Assembly: GCF_000767465.1 (NCBI RefSeq)
Contig: NZ_CP009291.1
Location: 1,443,501 to 1,507,500 of the forward strand
Origin: Novosphingobium pentaromativorans US6-1
GTDB lineage: Bacteria; Pseudomonadota; Alphaproteobacteria; Sphingomonadales; Sphingomonadaceae
Direction of reading: 5' to 3'
DNA: 64,000 nucleotides
Of this stretch, positions 7,577-17,602 are shown piece after piece (position 1 is the stretch's first letter; each line of letters starts with the position of its first letter). The position numbers and the translations under genes were made by a program. Below the pieces are notes generated by a model, which had not been told where the DNA came from, searched no databases, and saw only the letters and a program-made list of their open reading frames with translations.

Positions 7577-9505
7577 ATGTGTGGCATTGCCGGACTGTGG
7601 AGCCCCAGGGGCTACTCCGACAACACCCCGAAGCTGGCCGAGAAGATGGCCGACCGCCTCTACCACCGCGGCCCGGACGGGCGCGGCTTCCATTTCGATC
7701 CGGACCATGGCCTCGCCATGATCCACACCCGCCTCTCGATCATCGGCCTCAATGCCGGCGACCAGCCGATCTTCGACAAGGACGCAGGCCTCGTCCTGAC
7801 CGCCAATGGCGAGTTCTACGACTACAAGCGCCTGCGCGGCCTGCTGCGCACCGACGGCTTCGAGTTCACCACCAAGTCCGACAGCGAGATCGCGCTCAAG
7901 CTCTACCGCAAGCACGGCTTCGATTTCGTCGAACAGCTGCGCGGCGAATTCGCTTTCGCGATCTTCGATGAAAAGAAGGAACAGCTGATCCTGGTGCGCG
8001 ACCGCTTCGGGATCCGGCCGCTGTTCTGGCACAACGGCCCCAATGGCTTCTTCTGGGGCAGCGAGATGAAGGCCATGCTGGCCCATCCCGACGTGCCGCG
8101 CGAAGTGTGCCCCAAGGCGCAGCTGCACCAGATGATGCAGGTCATGGTGCCGGGCATGACGCTATACAAGGACATCCAGGCCGTCCTGCCCGGGCACATG
8201 CTGATCGTCACCCGCAAGGGCGACGGCTTCGAGGTTGAGCAGAAGCGCTACTGGGACGCCGAGTTCCCGCTCGATGGGCACCACGACGTCCGCTCGGACG
8301 ACGAGCACATCGAGGCCGTGCGCGAAAAGCTGGTGGAATCCATCACCTTCCGGCTGGAGGCTGACGTTCCCGTCGCCTGCTATCTTTCGGGCGGCATCGA
8401 TTCCTGCTCGATCCTGGGCATGGCTGCGGCGATCCAGCAGTCGCCGGTCAAGGCCTTCACCATCTCTTTCGACGACGATCGCTACGACGAGGCCCATATC
8501 GCCACGGAAATGGCGGAAAAGGCCGGCGCGGACCAGGACATCCTGCGGGTCAAGGCAGAGGACCTCTACGGCAAGAACTTCGAGGACGCGGTGATGTTCT
8601 CGGAGCGCACGTTCTACAACACGCTGGGCGTCGCCAAGATGCTGATGAGCAAGCACGTGCGCGACGTCGGCTACAAGGTCGTGATCACCGGAGAAGGCTC
8701 GGACGAACTGTTCGGCGGCTATGCCCAGTTCAAGGCCGACCTGTTCCTTCACGATCCCGACTATGCCGCGACGCCTGCGGCTGAGGAGATGCGCAAGCGC
8801 AATGCCATCTTCTCAGGCTCGGTCCTCGCCGAAGAAACGATCAGCCACCCCGCTTTCGAGGAAGTCATGGGTTTCACGCCGAGCTGGATCCAGCCCTGGA
8901 TGCTCACCCTTGAGCGCGTGAAGCCGCTGCTTTCCGACGAGTTCAAGGCAAGGCTCGGCGACTACGATCCCATCGCCGCCATCGCTTACAGCCTCGACAA
9001 GTCGATGCTTGATGGGCGCCACGTGCTCGACAAGGTCCAGTATTCCTGGATCAAGACCATGCTGGAAGGCCAGATCCTCAACTGGGGCGGCGACCGCGTC
9101 GACATGGCCAACTCGCTGGAAAGCCGCCCGGCCTTCCTCGACCACCACGTGGCCGAACTGGCCATGCGCATTCCGCCGCATGTGCGCGTGCGCGACGGGG
9201 TCGAGAAATGGGTCGTGCGCGAGGCAATGAAGCACGTCCTGCCCGAAGTGCTCTACAAGCGCGAAAAGTTCGCCTTCATGGCGCCCCCGGCGCATACCGA
9301 CGTGAAGAAGGCGGCCGAGATCGACAAGCTGATCGAGAAGTGGCTGTCCTCGGAAAAGATCGCCTCGCACGGGATTTTCGACGAGGCAAAGATGCGCGCC
9401 TCGATCGAGGAATACCGCAAGTCAGACGATCACGCGCAGAACACGCGCAAGGACATCATCCTCAATCACGCCATCGCACTGCACGCGATGGAGGAACTGA
9501 TCTGA
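7577..9505 (+). CDS. asnB: AsnB-type glutamine-dependent amidotransferase (asparagine synthase family)
   Basis: A 642-residue class II amidotransferase. The N-terminal Ntn glutaminase begins MCGIAGLWSP (Cys2 nucleophile after Met removal) with YHRGPDGRG and a RLSIIG segment. The C-terminal synthetase domain has the PP-loop SGGIDS (about residue 271) and GEGSDELFGGY. The family makes an acyl-adenylate and amidates it with ammonia from glutamine. The default substrate is aspartate, but relatives amidate other carboxylates, for example AsnO in N-acetylglutaminylglutamine amide synthesis. Only 32 bp separate it from the carbamoyltransferase, so its real substrate may be a carbamoylated amino acid. 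The family is certain and the substrate inferred. Confidence 0.92.
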   Translation: MCGIAGLWSPRGYSDNTPKLAEKMADRLYHRGPDGRGFHFDPDHGLAMIHTRLSIIGLNAGDQPIFDKDAGLVLTANGEFYDYKRLRGLLRTDGFEFTTKSDSEIALKLYRKHGFDFVEQLRGEFAFAIFDEKKEQLILVRDRFGIRPLFWHNGPNGFFWGSEMKAMLAHPDVPREVCPKAQLHQMMQVMVPGMTLYKDIQAVLPGHMLIVTRKGDGFEVEQKRYWDAEFPLDGHHDVRSDDEHIEAVREKLVESITFRLEADVPVACYLSGGIDSCSILGMAAAIQQSPVKAFTISFDDDRYDEAHIATEMAEKAGADQDILRVKAEDLYGKNFEDAVMFSERTFYNTLGVAKMLMSKHVRDVGYKVVITGEGSDELFGGYAQFKADLFLHDPDYAATPAAEEMRKRNAIFSGSVLAEETISHPAFEEVMGFTPSWIQPWMLTLERVKPLLSDEFKARLGDYDPIAAIAYSLDKSMLDGRHVLDKVQYSWIKTMLEGQILNWGGDRVDMANSLESRPAFLDHHVAELAMRIPPHVRVRDGVEKWVVREAMKHVLPEVLYKREKFAFMAPPAHTDVKKAAEIDKLIEKWLSSEKIASHGIFDEAKMRASIEEYRKSDDHAQNTRKDIILNHAIALHAMEELI

Positions 9506-9521
9506 GGTTCCAAGGGACGCG

Positions 9522-9549
9522 AGGGGGTGACCTTCCAGGTCAGCCCCCT
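9522..9549 (+). terminator. Hairpin after asnB, probable terminator
   Basis: GGGGGTGACC faces GGTCAGCCCCC around a TTCCA loop, a 10-bp stem with one bulged G, beginning about 17 bp after the asnB stop. No T-tract follows on either strand, so it may act as an RNA 3-prime end rather than a classical intrinsic terminator. Confidence 0.45.
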
Positions 9550-9582
9550 GCCGGTCGCTATCCTGCAGTCGATCCGAGCCGG

Positions 9583-9912
9583 TCAGTCGGTGCCGACAGC
9601 GAAAAGCTGCTTGTCGTCGGGGCGCGGCAGAGAACCGTCGAAGTTCGGCAGTGGCTCGAAGACTTCTTCGGTCACCGACACATTGGACAGGCCATCGACC
9701 TTGAAGTGGCCAAGGCGACGCTCCTCGTCGCTGCGCCAGTTCTTGCGCGGATTGAGCGCGCTAACGAAAAGGTCGCCATGCCGCTCGAAAAGCTGATGCG
9801 GGGCAAGCTCCATCTCGCTGCCATTGTACATGGCAACGATAAGGCGCTTGAGGGCAATGGCCTCAATAATCGATCGTTCTGGCGACACAGTAGTCATAGT
9901 AGCGTTTTGCAT
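9583..9912 (-). CDS. Small WYL-domain-like protein of unknown function
   Basis: 109 residues from ATG 9912; a second ATG at 9897 would remove five residues. The body (IEAIALKRLIVAMYNGSEMELAPHQL, then RHGDLFVSALNP, then GHFKVDGLSNVSV) follows the beta-strand order of a WYL domain: an opening helix, a strand with basic and aromatic residues, P-x-x-L, and a closing FxVDxLSxV strand. There is no helix-turn-helix, so it would be a stand-alone sensor-like domain, not a regulator by itself. It lies between the convergent asnB and the M20 hydrolase, whose orientation it shares. The WYL assignment is by eye and tentative. Confidence 0.65.
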   Translation of the reverse strand: MQNATMTTVSPERSIIEAIALKRLIVAMYNGSEMELAPHQLFERHGDLFVSALNPRKNWRSDEERRLGHFKVDGLSNVSVTEEVFEPLPNFDGSLPRPDDKQLFAVGTD

Positions 9913-9995
9913 TGCAGCAAAATGACGAATTCAGCTCGTCGTATCAAGTTGCATTCTATGCCATATGTCTTGCACATGGCGCAACTCAATCGCTC

Positions 9996-11267
9996 TCAGA
10001 CGCGCGCCACTTCCGCGCGTTCGGGCAAGGCGGCTTCGTTGCAGGCCAGTTCGGTGACGCATTCGAAGAGCAGCTGAGTCCCGCGCTCGATGTCGGACCA
10101 GTGCGTCCATTCGTCCGGCGCGTGGCTTACGCCCTTGACGCTCGGCACGAAGAACAGCCCGGCCCGCGTATGTTCGCAGAAGAACTGGACATCGTGCCCG
10201 GCCCCCGAAGGCATGATCTTGTAGCTGTAGCCTAGCTTTCTGGTCTTGTCCTCGATCAGGTCCATGATCGTGCGGTCGCAATAGGCCGGCTCGAGCCAGG
10301 ACATCTGTTCGTACTCGAAATGCAGCTTGTGCTTGCGGGCAATCGCTGAAAGCACCCGCTCGCAGGCTTCGGCCAGCGCCTTCATCTTTTCGTGATCGAG
10401 GTCTCGCCCGACGATGGTGAAGTCCACTTCGCCCGGAACCGTGTGGGGAAAGCCCGGCTTGCAGGCGACATGGCCGATGGTGACGCGGCTCTTGTCGGTG
10501 CCTTCCTCGTCGATGATGCGCGGGATTTCATGGGCGAAATCGACCATGCCCATCAATGCATCGGCGCGCATGTCCATCGGCGCGGTCCCGGCGTGGTCGG
10601 CCTTGCCGATGAGCCGCACCTTCCACTTGAAGACGCCGGAAATGCCCTCGACGATGCCGATGGTGATCTTCTCGGTATCGAGCACCGGCCCCTGCTCGAC
10701 GTGGAGTTCGAGAAAGGCGCGGATCGTTTCGGGCCGACGGTAGGCGTGAAGCGCCTTGAGGTGATCGAGGCCGACTGCTGCCATGGCGTCGCGCAGCATC
10801 AGCCCATGCTCGTCAGCCGCGCTGTCCAGCCATTCGCGGGTCAGGTGCCCGGACAGCGCCTGCGCGCCGAGCATCCCGCCGAAGCGGCCTTCCTCCTCGC
10901 TGGTGGCGATGACTTCGACCGGAAAGGCGGGTTCGACGCCGTTCTCCTTGAGCGTGCGAACCACCTCGAGCCCGGCGATCACGCCCAAAACGCCGTCGAA
11001 CATGCCGCTCGCCGGAACCGAATCGAGGTGCGAGGCGATCACCACTGCCGGCCTGTCCGCAGGGCCATAGCGTCCGATGACGTTCCCGGCCCCGTCCATT
11101 TCATGGGTCATGCCCAGGCTCTCGAACTGCTCGCGCAGCCACGCCCGGGCGGCCATGTCCTCCGGGGAGAAGCCCTGTCGGTAAACGCCGCGATCAGCCT
11201 CGTTGAAACCGAACCTCGATACGGCGGTGATGTCTCGCTCGATCCGTTCGATATCAACCTGGGCCAC
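9996..11267 (-). CDS. M20-family Zn-dependent hydrolase, N-carbamoyl-L-amino-acid hydrolase / allantoate amidohydrolase type
   Basis: A 423-residue amidohydrolase of the HyuC/AllC branch, which removes the carbamoyl group from N-carbamoyl-L-amino acids or opens allantoate. Metal ligands are visible: ASHLDSVP and MFDGVLG (His and bridging Asp), SEEEGRFGG (Glu pair), FLELHVEQGP (His) and SGAGHDVQ (C-terminal His). The start chosen is GTG 11267, because AAGGAGGA lies four bases upstream; a longer reading to 11312 adds 15 residues without a ribosome site. The enzyme faces the carbamoyltransferase operon and would reverse the product of that enzyme. The family is secure; the exact substrate is not. 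Confidence 0.92.
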   Translation of the reverse strand: MAQVDIERIERDITAVSRFGFNEADRGVYRQGFSPEDMAARAWLREQFESLGMTHEMDGAGNVIGRYGPADRPAVVIASHLDSVPASGMFDGVLGVIAGLEVVRTLKENGVEPAFPVEVIATSEEEGRFGGMLGAQALSGHLTREWLDSAADEHGLMLRDAMAAVGLDHLKALHAYRRPETIRAFLELHVEQGPVLDTEKITIGIVEGISGVFKWKVRLIGKADHAGTAPMDMRADALMGMVDFAHEIPRIIDEEGTDKSRVTIGHVACKPGFPHTVPGEVDFTIVGRDLDHEKMKALAEACERVLSAIARKHKLHFEYEQMSWLEPAYCDRTIMDLIEDKTRKLGYSYKIMPSGAGHDVQFFCEHTRAGLFFVPSVKGVSHAPDEWTHWSDIERGTQLLFECVTELACNEAALPERAEVARV

Positions 11268-11345
11268 GCGTCCTCCTTCTTGTTTTGCGTGACGCGAGGG
11301 TAACGCCTTCAAAGCCAGGGGGGCAACCCCCGGCTCGGACTCGTC

Positions 11346-12041
11346 TCAGCCCTGGTCGATATACTTCGTTTCCAGAAAACGGTTGCGTGTCGCCAGTGCG
11401 TCGAGGTCATTGCGCGACAGGTCATGGCTCATCGCCTCGATCTCGTCAGCGATTACGCACAGCCCGTCGACGAGTTGTTCGGACGGCGTGCTCCCGGCAT
11501 GCTCCTTGTTGCGCAGGGCCGGCGGGATACGGGTATAGCTGTCGACCAGCCCGGGCAGATGTTCGGCGAGCAACTTGCGCACCTCGCGCGCGGCCGGACC
11601 GTTCTCGTTGAGCGCGGCCAGTTGCGGCGCGAGCTGTTCGAGACGCACGCCGATCATGTCAATCGCGTCGATTGCCGCATTGGGCAGAGCCCGACGGCGG
11701 GCTTCCAGCCACAGTTCGGTCGATCCCGCCAGTTCGGCCAGTTCGACGCCCGAAAGCTGGTCGGCCCTGGGCCGGGGCGTTGCCGGGTAGATGGACAGGA
11801 CCACGAAAACGATGAAGCCCAGCAACATCGTCAGCAGCCAGGTCGTGTCGGAGAGGCCGTCCATGAAGATACCGGTGCCGATTGCCGCGACCAGGATGGC
11901 CGCCAGCGCCAGGAATGCACGGCGGATACGCCGCCAGCGAAAGCGCCAGCGTTCCTTGCGCGCATGGTGGAGCCGCGCCGCGCGCTGCCTGCGGGCGGCA
12001 CGGATGATCTCCTGCTGGACGGGGGAACGGCCTCGCGCCAT
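11346..12041 (-). CDS. XpaC-like membrane protein (5-bromo-4-chloroindolyl phosphate hydrolysis family), partner of TelA
   Basis: 231 residues: a very basic N-terminal tail (RRQRAARLHHARKERWRFRW), two membrane helices (about residues 42-60 and 68-85), then a helical cytoplasmic domain rich in Leu and Ala. XpaC-family proteins are typically encoded directly beside TelA, as here (six-base gap). Their biochemical role is not established; the family name comes from a Bacillus phenotype. The pair is probably one transcription unit, with telA upstream. I identify it mainly from its partner and general architecture. Confidence 0.7.
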   Translation of the reverse strand: MARGRSPVQQEIIRAARRQRAARLHHARKERWRFRWRRIRRAFLALAAILVAAIGTGIFMDGLSDTTWLLTMLLGFIVFVVLSIYPATPRPRADQLSGVELAELAGSTELWLEARRRALPNAAIDAIDMIGVRLEQLAPQLAALNENGPAAREVRKLLAEHLPGLVDSYTRIPPALRNKEHAGSTPSEQLVDGLCVIADEIEAMSHDLSRNDLDALATRNRFLETKYIDQG

Positions 12042-12047
12042 CGCGGC

Positions 12048-13259
12048 TTAGTCCAGGGCCTCCAGCATCGACTTTGCCGCCTTGCCGTCTCCCGATGCTG
12101 CCCCTTCGGACTGGCCCTGCGCGCGGGCGATATAGGCCTTCGACTTGCCGATCTCGCCTTCCAGCGAAGTGACCGTCTGCTTCATGCTGTCGAGCGCCTG
12201 CAGCTTGAACGTGTCTATCGAATCCATCGTATCGTAGATGTTCTGGAAGGCGCGGCTGAGCGTCTCCAGCGGGATCGTCGAACTGGCCGCCTGCTGGTGG
12301 ATCTGGGCGGTGTTGTCCTTCAGCATCTGCCCGGTGGCATCGATGATGTTGGCGGTCGTCGTGTTGAGCGCGGTGATCTGGTCGAGCACGAGACGCTGGT
12401 TCGTCATCGCCTGCGCGACGGTGACCGCAGTGCGAAGCGCGCCTACCGTGGTGGTCGAGGCACGATCCACGCCCTTGATCAGCTCGACGTTGTTCTTCTT
12501 CACAAGGTCCAGCGCCAGGTAGCCCTGCACCGTGACTGCCATCTGCGTCAGCAGGTCCTGCGTGCGCTGGCGGACGTAGAACAGCGCGGTTTCGCGCAGG
12601 GCCTTGGCCTTGGCCGGATCGGTGTGATCGAGATCCGCCGCCTTCTGCTCGAGCGTCTCGTCGAGGGCCTTGGACATGAACACCATCTGTTCGAGCTTGC
12701 CCATCGCCTTCCACAGGTTCTGGCGCTCGACGTCGATGGCAGCATTGTCCATCAGCAGTTCGTCCTTGCCCCCCTGCAGGCGCGCAAGGATCGCGCTGAT
12801 ATGGCTTTGCGCGGACTTGTAGCTATCGAAATAGTTGCGCAGCTTGCTGCCGAACGGGATGATCCCGAAGATCTTGCGGCGCGTCGTCAGGTCACCCTTC
12901 GTGGACGGGTCGAGATCTTCTACCGTGCGCCGCAGTTCGGCAAGATCCGCGCCGACGCCGCTCGTCTCGTCCATCGCCCGGATCGGGCGGTCGAGGAAAC
13001 GGTTGGACTGCCCGGCCGCCTCGGCGATCTCCTTGCGGCCCATGTTGGTGATCTGGTCGACCCGGCGGCCGAACTCGGGCGAGTTGGAATCCTGGGCAAC
13101 CAAGTCCTCGACGAATTCATCGACACGCACCTGCAGACGGGACTTCTGCTCCTCGTCGACCGGGACGAGACCGGCGGCCTTCTCGGGCTTCACGACGGGC
13201 ACCGGATCGGGTGGAGTCAGCTTGAGCTCTTCAGAAGCCTGATCCGTCGCTAGCGCCAT
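12048..13259 (-). CDS. telA: TelA-family protein (toxic anion resistance)
   Basis: A 403-residue, almost entirely helical protein of the TelA family, named for tellurite resistance but widespread and linked to envelope or antimicrobial stress. Typical blocks are RKIFGIIPFGSKLRNYFDSYKSAQ (about residues 128-151), LMDNAAIDVERQNLWKAMGKLEQ, and TTVGALRTAVTVAQAMTNQRLVLDQI, ahead of a final coiled-coil stretch. Length fits the family. It lies immediately upstream of the xpaC-like gene on the same strand. Confidence 0.93.
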   Translation of the reverse strand: MALATDQASEELKLTPPDPVPVVKPEKAAGLVPVDEEQKSRLQVRVDEFVEDLVAQDSNSPEFGRRVDQITNMGRKEIAEAAGQSNRFLDRPIRAMDETSGVGADLAELRRTVEDLDPSTKGDLTTRRKIFGIIPFGSKLRNYFDSYKSAQSHISAILARLQGGKDELLMDNAAIDVERQNLWKAMGKLEQMVFMSKALDETLEQKAADLDHTDPAKAKALRETALFYVRQRTQDLLTQMAVTVQGYLALDLVKKNNVELIKGVDRASTTTVGALRTAVTVAQAMTNQRLVLDQITALNTTTANIIDATGQMLKDNTAQIHQQAASSTIPLETLSRAFQNIYDTMDSIDTFKLQALDSMKQTVTSLEGEIGKSKAYIARAQGQSEGAASGDGKAAKSMLEALD

Positions 13260-13370
13260 CTACTGTCACCTTCTTGCCTGCGGAATGCACCAAGTCGCTG
13301 TGAAGTTAGGTTTGCTGCCGGCCGAGTACAAGGAAAACAGGGCCCGGTCGCCGCCCTTGGTCGGATCGCG

Positions 13371-14228
13371 TCAACGCTTGCTCGATTCCTCCTCGCCTGC
13401 GCCGATCCAAAGCATCGTGTCGTCCCGGGCCACCACGGCAAGGTCCAGCCCCGAGGCCCGGGCCCGGCGCACCGCAAGGTCGGTCGGCGCGGAAATCGCC
13501 ACCAGCAGCGAGCACCCTGCACGCACCGTCTTCTCGACCAGTTCATAGGAACAGCGCGAGGTGACGACGATGAAGCCCTGCCCCGGATCGATGCCCTCGC
13601 GCGCCATCGCGCCGACCAGCTTGTCGAGCGCATTGTGGCGGCCGACATCCTCGCGCACGAGCTGGACGGTTCCGTCAACCGCACTGAAAGCTGCGGCGTG
13701 CGTTGCCGAAGTCCGCCTTCCCAGGTCCTGCCGCTCGCGCAAGGCCACAAGCGCGCTGCGGATAGCCTCGGGACGAACGGGCGACGCGGCGGGCAACCGC
13801 GGGAGCGGACGCAAGGCGGCTTCGACACCCTCGATCCCGCAGATCCCGCAGGAACTGTCGCCCACGCGGCGGCGGGCGCGTTCGAGAATGGGGCCAAGCC
13901 GCGCCTCCGGCAGGTTCACCCGCGCGACGAAGCCTTCGCCCCAATCGCCGTTCTCGACACGGTGAACCGCCACCTCGCCGACTTCGCCTACCTGCGCGAG
14001 ACCTTCGGCCATCAGGAAACCGGTGACGAAATCCTCGATATCGAGCGGGGTCGCCATCATCACGGCATAGGCAATCCCGTTGGTCTCGATGGCGATGGGC
14101 GATTCCACGGGAATGACAACTTCGCACGGCTCGCCGGCGCCTGTCGCATAAGGGTTGCGCTCCGCGCCGATCAGGGCCGCGCCAATCAGGGCTGCGCCGC
14201 CCGTTCCGTTCCAGTGATCTTCATTCAT
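13371..14228 (-). CDS. fdhD: Formate dehydrogenase accessory sulfurtransferase FdhD
   Basis: Passes sulfur from a cysteine desulfurase to the molybdenum cofactor of formate dehydrogenase, without which that enzyme is inactive. The 285-residue protein has the signature CGICG pair (SSCGICGIEG, about residue 125), THAAAF, the strongly conserved REDVGRHNALDKLVG and the SRCSYELVEK segment. No formate dehydrogenase lies in this window, but formaldehyde-to-formate genes and a formate/nitrite-type channel are immediately upstream, so it likely serves the last step of formaldehyde oxidation. It follows the FNT gene by 45 bp in the same direction. Confidence 0.95.
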   Translation of the reverse strand: MNEDHWNGTGGAALIGAALIGAERNPYATGAGEPCEVVIPVESPIAIETNGIAYAVMMATPLDIEDFVTGFLMAEGLAQVGEVGEVAVHRVENGDWGEGFVARVNLPEARLGPILERARRRVGDSSCGICGIEGVEAALRPLPRLPAASPVRPEAIRSALVALRERQDLGRRTSATHAAAFSAVDGTVQLVREDVGRHNALDKLVGAMAREGIDPGQGFIVVTSRCSYELVEKTVRAGCSLLVAISAPTDLAVRRARASGLDLAVVARDDTMLWIGAGEEESSKR

Positions 14229-14273
14229 GGCACCGTGATAGGCCCTGGGCCGCGAAAGGCCATGCCCGAAGGC

Positions 14274-15125
14274 TCAGATTTCCGCCTGAATCTGGCCATA
14301 GGCCAGCAGCGCGAACAGACCGGTCCCGCCGATGACATTGCCGATCAGGGTCGGCAAAAGGTGCATCCCAATCGCCTCGCCGAAGCTCATGTCGCCATGC
14401 AGCGCCAGCATGAACATCTCGGTCGACCCGGCGATCACATGCGTGAATCCGCCCGCCGCGATCAGCCACGCGAACAGGCCGACGACGATGATTTCAAAGC
14501 CCTTGGAACTGGGCAGCATCCAGACGATGGCAGCCACGAAGAAGCCGGCCGGAACCCCGTTAAGCAGGGCTTCCATGCCCCGGCTCTCCGCAGCATGGCG
14601 CGACACCTCGAGCATCGCGGCGATCAATTCGCTGTCCGGCGAACCGATCGTGACGGCAATGATCGCACTCGCCATCGTCCCGATCATGTTCGCCAGCAGA
14701 ACGATCAGCCAGAGCCGCCCCGTGCGGTAGAACCGCGTACCGCTCGGCCCGGCCAGCAGCGGCAGGACGACGCTCAGGGTGTTTTCGGTGAAAAGCTGGA
14801 GCCGCGATAGCACGACGAGGATAAAGCCCATCGCATAGCCCCACGCAGCAATGATCTCGCGCTGGGGATGGCCCTCGTATGCGTCGTAAAGCAGGCCTTG
14901 GCACAGGACAGACGTGGAGATGCCGAAACCCGCGGCAATGCCCGACCACCACAGGGAAGCTGCGGGGCGGTGCAATTCCTCTTCGCCCTCGCGCCGGATG
15001 ACGGAAAAGACAGTCAGGGCCGAAAGCCGCTGACTGTCCTTGACCTTCGACCTTTCGCGGCGGCTCAGCCCGGCCTCGTCCTGCGCGAGCTCCCTGCTCA
15101 CGTCCTCACGATCGGGATGGGTCAT
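14274..15125 (-). CDS. Formate/nitrite transporter (FNT) family membrane protein
   Basis: 283 residues with a charged cytoplasmic N-terminal tail of about 55 residues and six hydrophobic segments. FNT features include the LQLFTENTLSVVLPLL helix break and the second-repeat segment GGFTHVIAGSTEMFMLAL. The long basic/acidic tail resembles the YfdC branch of the family rather than FocA itself. Given its position between S-formylglutathione hydrolase and fdhD, formate export or uptake is the natural inference. Confidence 0.88.
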   Translation of the reverse strand: MTHPDREDVSRELAQDEAGLSRRERSKVKDSQRLSALTVFSVIRREGEEELHRPAASLWWSGIAAGFGISTSVLCQGLLYDAYEGHPQREIIAAWGYAMGFILVVLSRLQLFTENTLSVVLPLLAGPSGTRFYRTGRLWLIVLLANMIGTMASAIIAVTIGSPDSELIAAMLEVSRHAAESRGMEALLNGVPAGFFVAAIVWMLPSSKGFEIIVVGLFAWLIAAGGFTHVIAGSTEMFMLALHGDMSFGEAIGMHLLPTLIGNVIGGTGLFALLAYGQIQAEI

Positions 15126-15194
15126 CGCGCGTCTGGCTCCTCCGGCGGATTGCCCGGAAGAAACGTCTCAGCTTACCGCGATGTTCCCTTCCGG

Positions 15195-16034
15195 TCAGGC
15201 TTTCAGGCGTTCGGCATGCCAGTCGACATGCTCGGCCATGAACGTCGAGATGAAGTAGTAGGAGTGGTCGTAGCCTTCCTGCATCCGGATCGTTGCCGGC
15301 TGGCCCGTCTTCTCGCAGGCCTGGATGAGCAGATCGGTGCGCAGCTGTTCCTCGAGGAAGCCGTCCGCCGTGCCCTGGTCGACCAGCAGGTCGGGCAGGC
15401 GAGCGCCGTCCTCTATCAGGGCGCAGGCATCGTATTCGCGCCAGTTCGCACGGTCGCCGCCGATGTAGCCGGTCAGCGCCTTGTCGCCCCAGGGGCATGA
15501 CAAGGGCGAGACGATCGGCGAAAAGGCGCTTACCGAGCGGAACCGCCCGGCATTGCGCAGGCCGATGGTGAGCGCACCATGGCCGCCCATCGAGTGGCCG
15601 GTGATGCCCTGTCGGCCCATGTCGACCGGGAAGTTCGCGGCAATCAGCGCGGGAAGTTCCTGCTCGATGTAGGAGCGCATGCGAAAGTTCTTCGCCCAGG
15701 GTTCCTGCGTCGCATCGACGTAGAAGCCTGCGCCCTTGCCGAAGTCGTAACCCTCATCGTCCGATACGTCGTCGCCGCGCGGCGACGTATCGGGAGCGAT
15801 GAAAATCACGCCATGCTTTGCGCAGGCGGCGCGAAATTCGCCCTTTTCGGTGACATTGGCATGGGTGCAGGTCAGCCCCGAAAGATACCACAGAGCCGGC
15901 AGACTGGCGCCCGGGGCATGGTCCGGGACGAAGACGGAGAATGTCATCTCCGTCCCCGTCTGCGCGGAACGATGCCGATAGACGCCCTGGACCCCGCCGA
16001 AGGACTTGTTGGTCGAAACGGTTTCCAGGGTCAC
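15195..16034 (-). CDS. fghA: S-formylglutathione hydrolase
   Basis: Hydrolyses S-formylglutathione to formate and glutathione, the second step of glutathione-dependent formaldehyde detoxification. The 279-residue esterase-D-type protein has the nucleophile elbow GHSMGGHGAL, an acid in VDQGTADGFLE and His in GYDHSYYF, and LWYLSGLTCTHANVTEKGEF near the N-terminus. The start is GTG 16034, placed four bases after the stop of the upstream VOC gene; this gives the usual family length, whereas reading further upstream enters that gene. Confidence 0.96.
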   Translation of the reverse strand: MTLETVSTNKSFGGVQGVYRHRSAQTGTEMTFSVFVPDHAPGASLPALWYLSGLTCTHANVTEKGEFRAACAKHGVIFIAPDTSPRGDDVSDDEGYDFGKGAGFYVDATQEPWAKNFRMRSYIEQELPALIAANFPVDMGRQGITGHSMGGHGALTIGLRNAGRFRSVSAFSPIVSPLSCPWGDKALTGYIGGDRANWREYDACALIEDGARLPDLLVDQGTADGFLEEQLRTDLLIQACEKTGQPATIRMQEGYDHSYYFISTFMAEHVDWHAERLKA

Positions 16035-16038
16035 CGGA

Positions 16039-16422
16039 TCACTCGCCTTCAGGCAGCTGCGTGAAGGCGCAGATCTTGTTGCCGAACGGATCGCGCAAGT
16101 AGGCCCCATAGGCATTGCCCGGCGCATTCGGGCGCTTGCCGGGACCGCCCTCGTCGCTGCCGCCATGGGCAAGGCCAGCGGCATGGAACGCATCCACTGC
16201 ATCCTTGCCCGATGCCGCAAAGCTCACGGTCCCGCCATTGGCATGGCATGCCGGCTTGCCGTCCGCCGGCTTGCCCACGCCGAAAGCACCCGTCGCGCTC
16301 ACGTAATATACCCGCTCGCCCAAGGCATTGCCTTCACCGATACCCAGCGCGCCCAGAACGGCATCGTAGAACTGCTTGGCTTTCTCCGGCTCGTCAGCGC
16401 CGACCATGACATGTGTAAACAT
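16039..16422 (-). CDS. VOC-superfamily (glyoxalase-like) protein
   Basis: 127 residues with the vicinal-oxygen-chelate pattern: MFTHVMVGADEPEKAKQFYDAVLGALG at the start and YGAYLRDPFGNKICAF at the end, joined by strands with few obvious metal ligands. Proteins of this type are commonly encoded between class III alcohol dehydrogenase and S-formylglutathione hydrolase in proteobacteria. A role in handling glutathione adducts is an inference from position; the substrate is unknown. Confidence 0.88.
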   Translation of the reverse strand: MFTHVMVGADEPEKAKQFYDAVLGALGIGEGNALGERVYYVSATGAFGVGKPADGKPACHANGGTVSFAASGKDAVDAFHAAGLAHGGSDEGGPGKRPNAPGNAYGAYLRDPFGNKICAFTQLPEGE

Positions 16423-16441
16423 CGCTGAATCGTGTCCTTGC

Positions 16442-17554
<1,113 letters not shown>

Positions 17555-17602
17555 GTGCGCAAACTCCTCTTCATCGAAGCGCTTTGTAGGACTCGCAGGT
17601 AC

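Noticed and set aside
11316..11335. GGGGGG-CAA-CCCCC hairpin upstream of the M20 hydrolase gene
   Set aside because: Loop of three, no T-tract, and located just upstream of the hydrolase start; probably a chance feature of GC-rich sequence.
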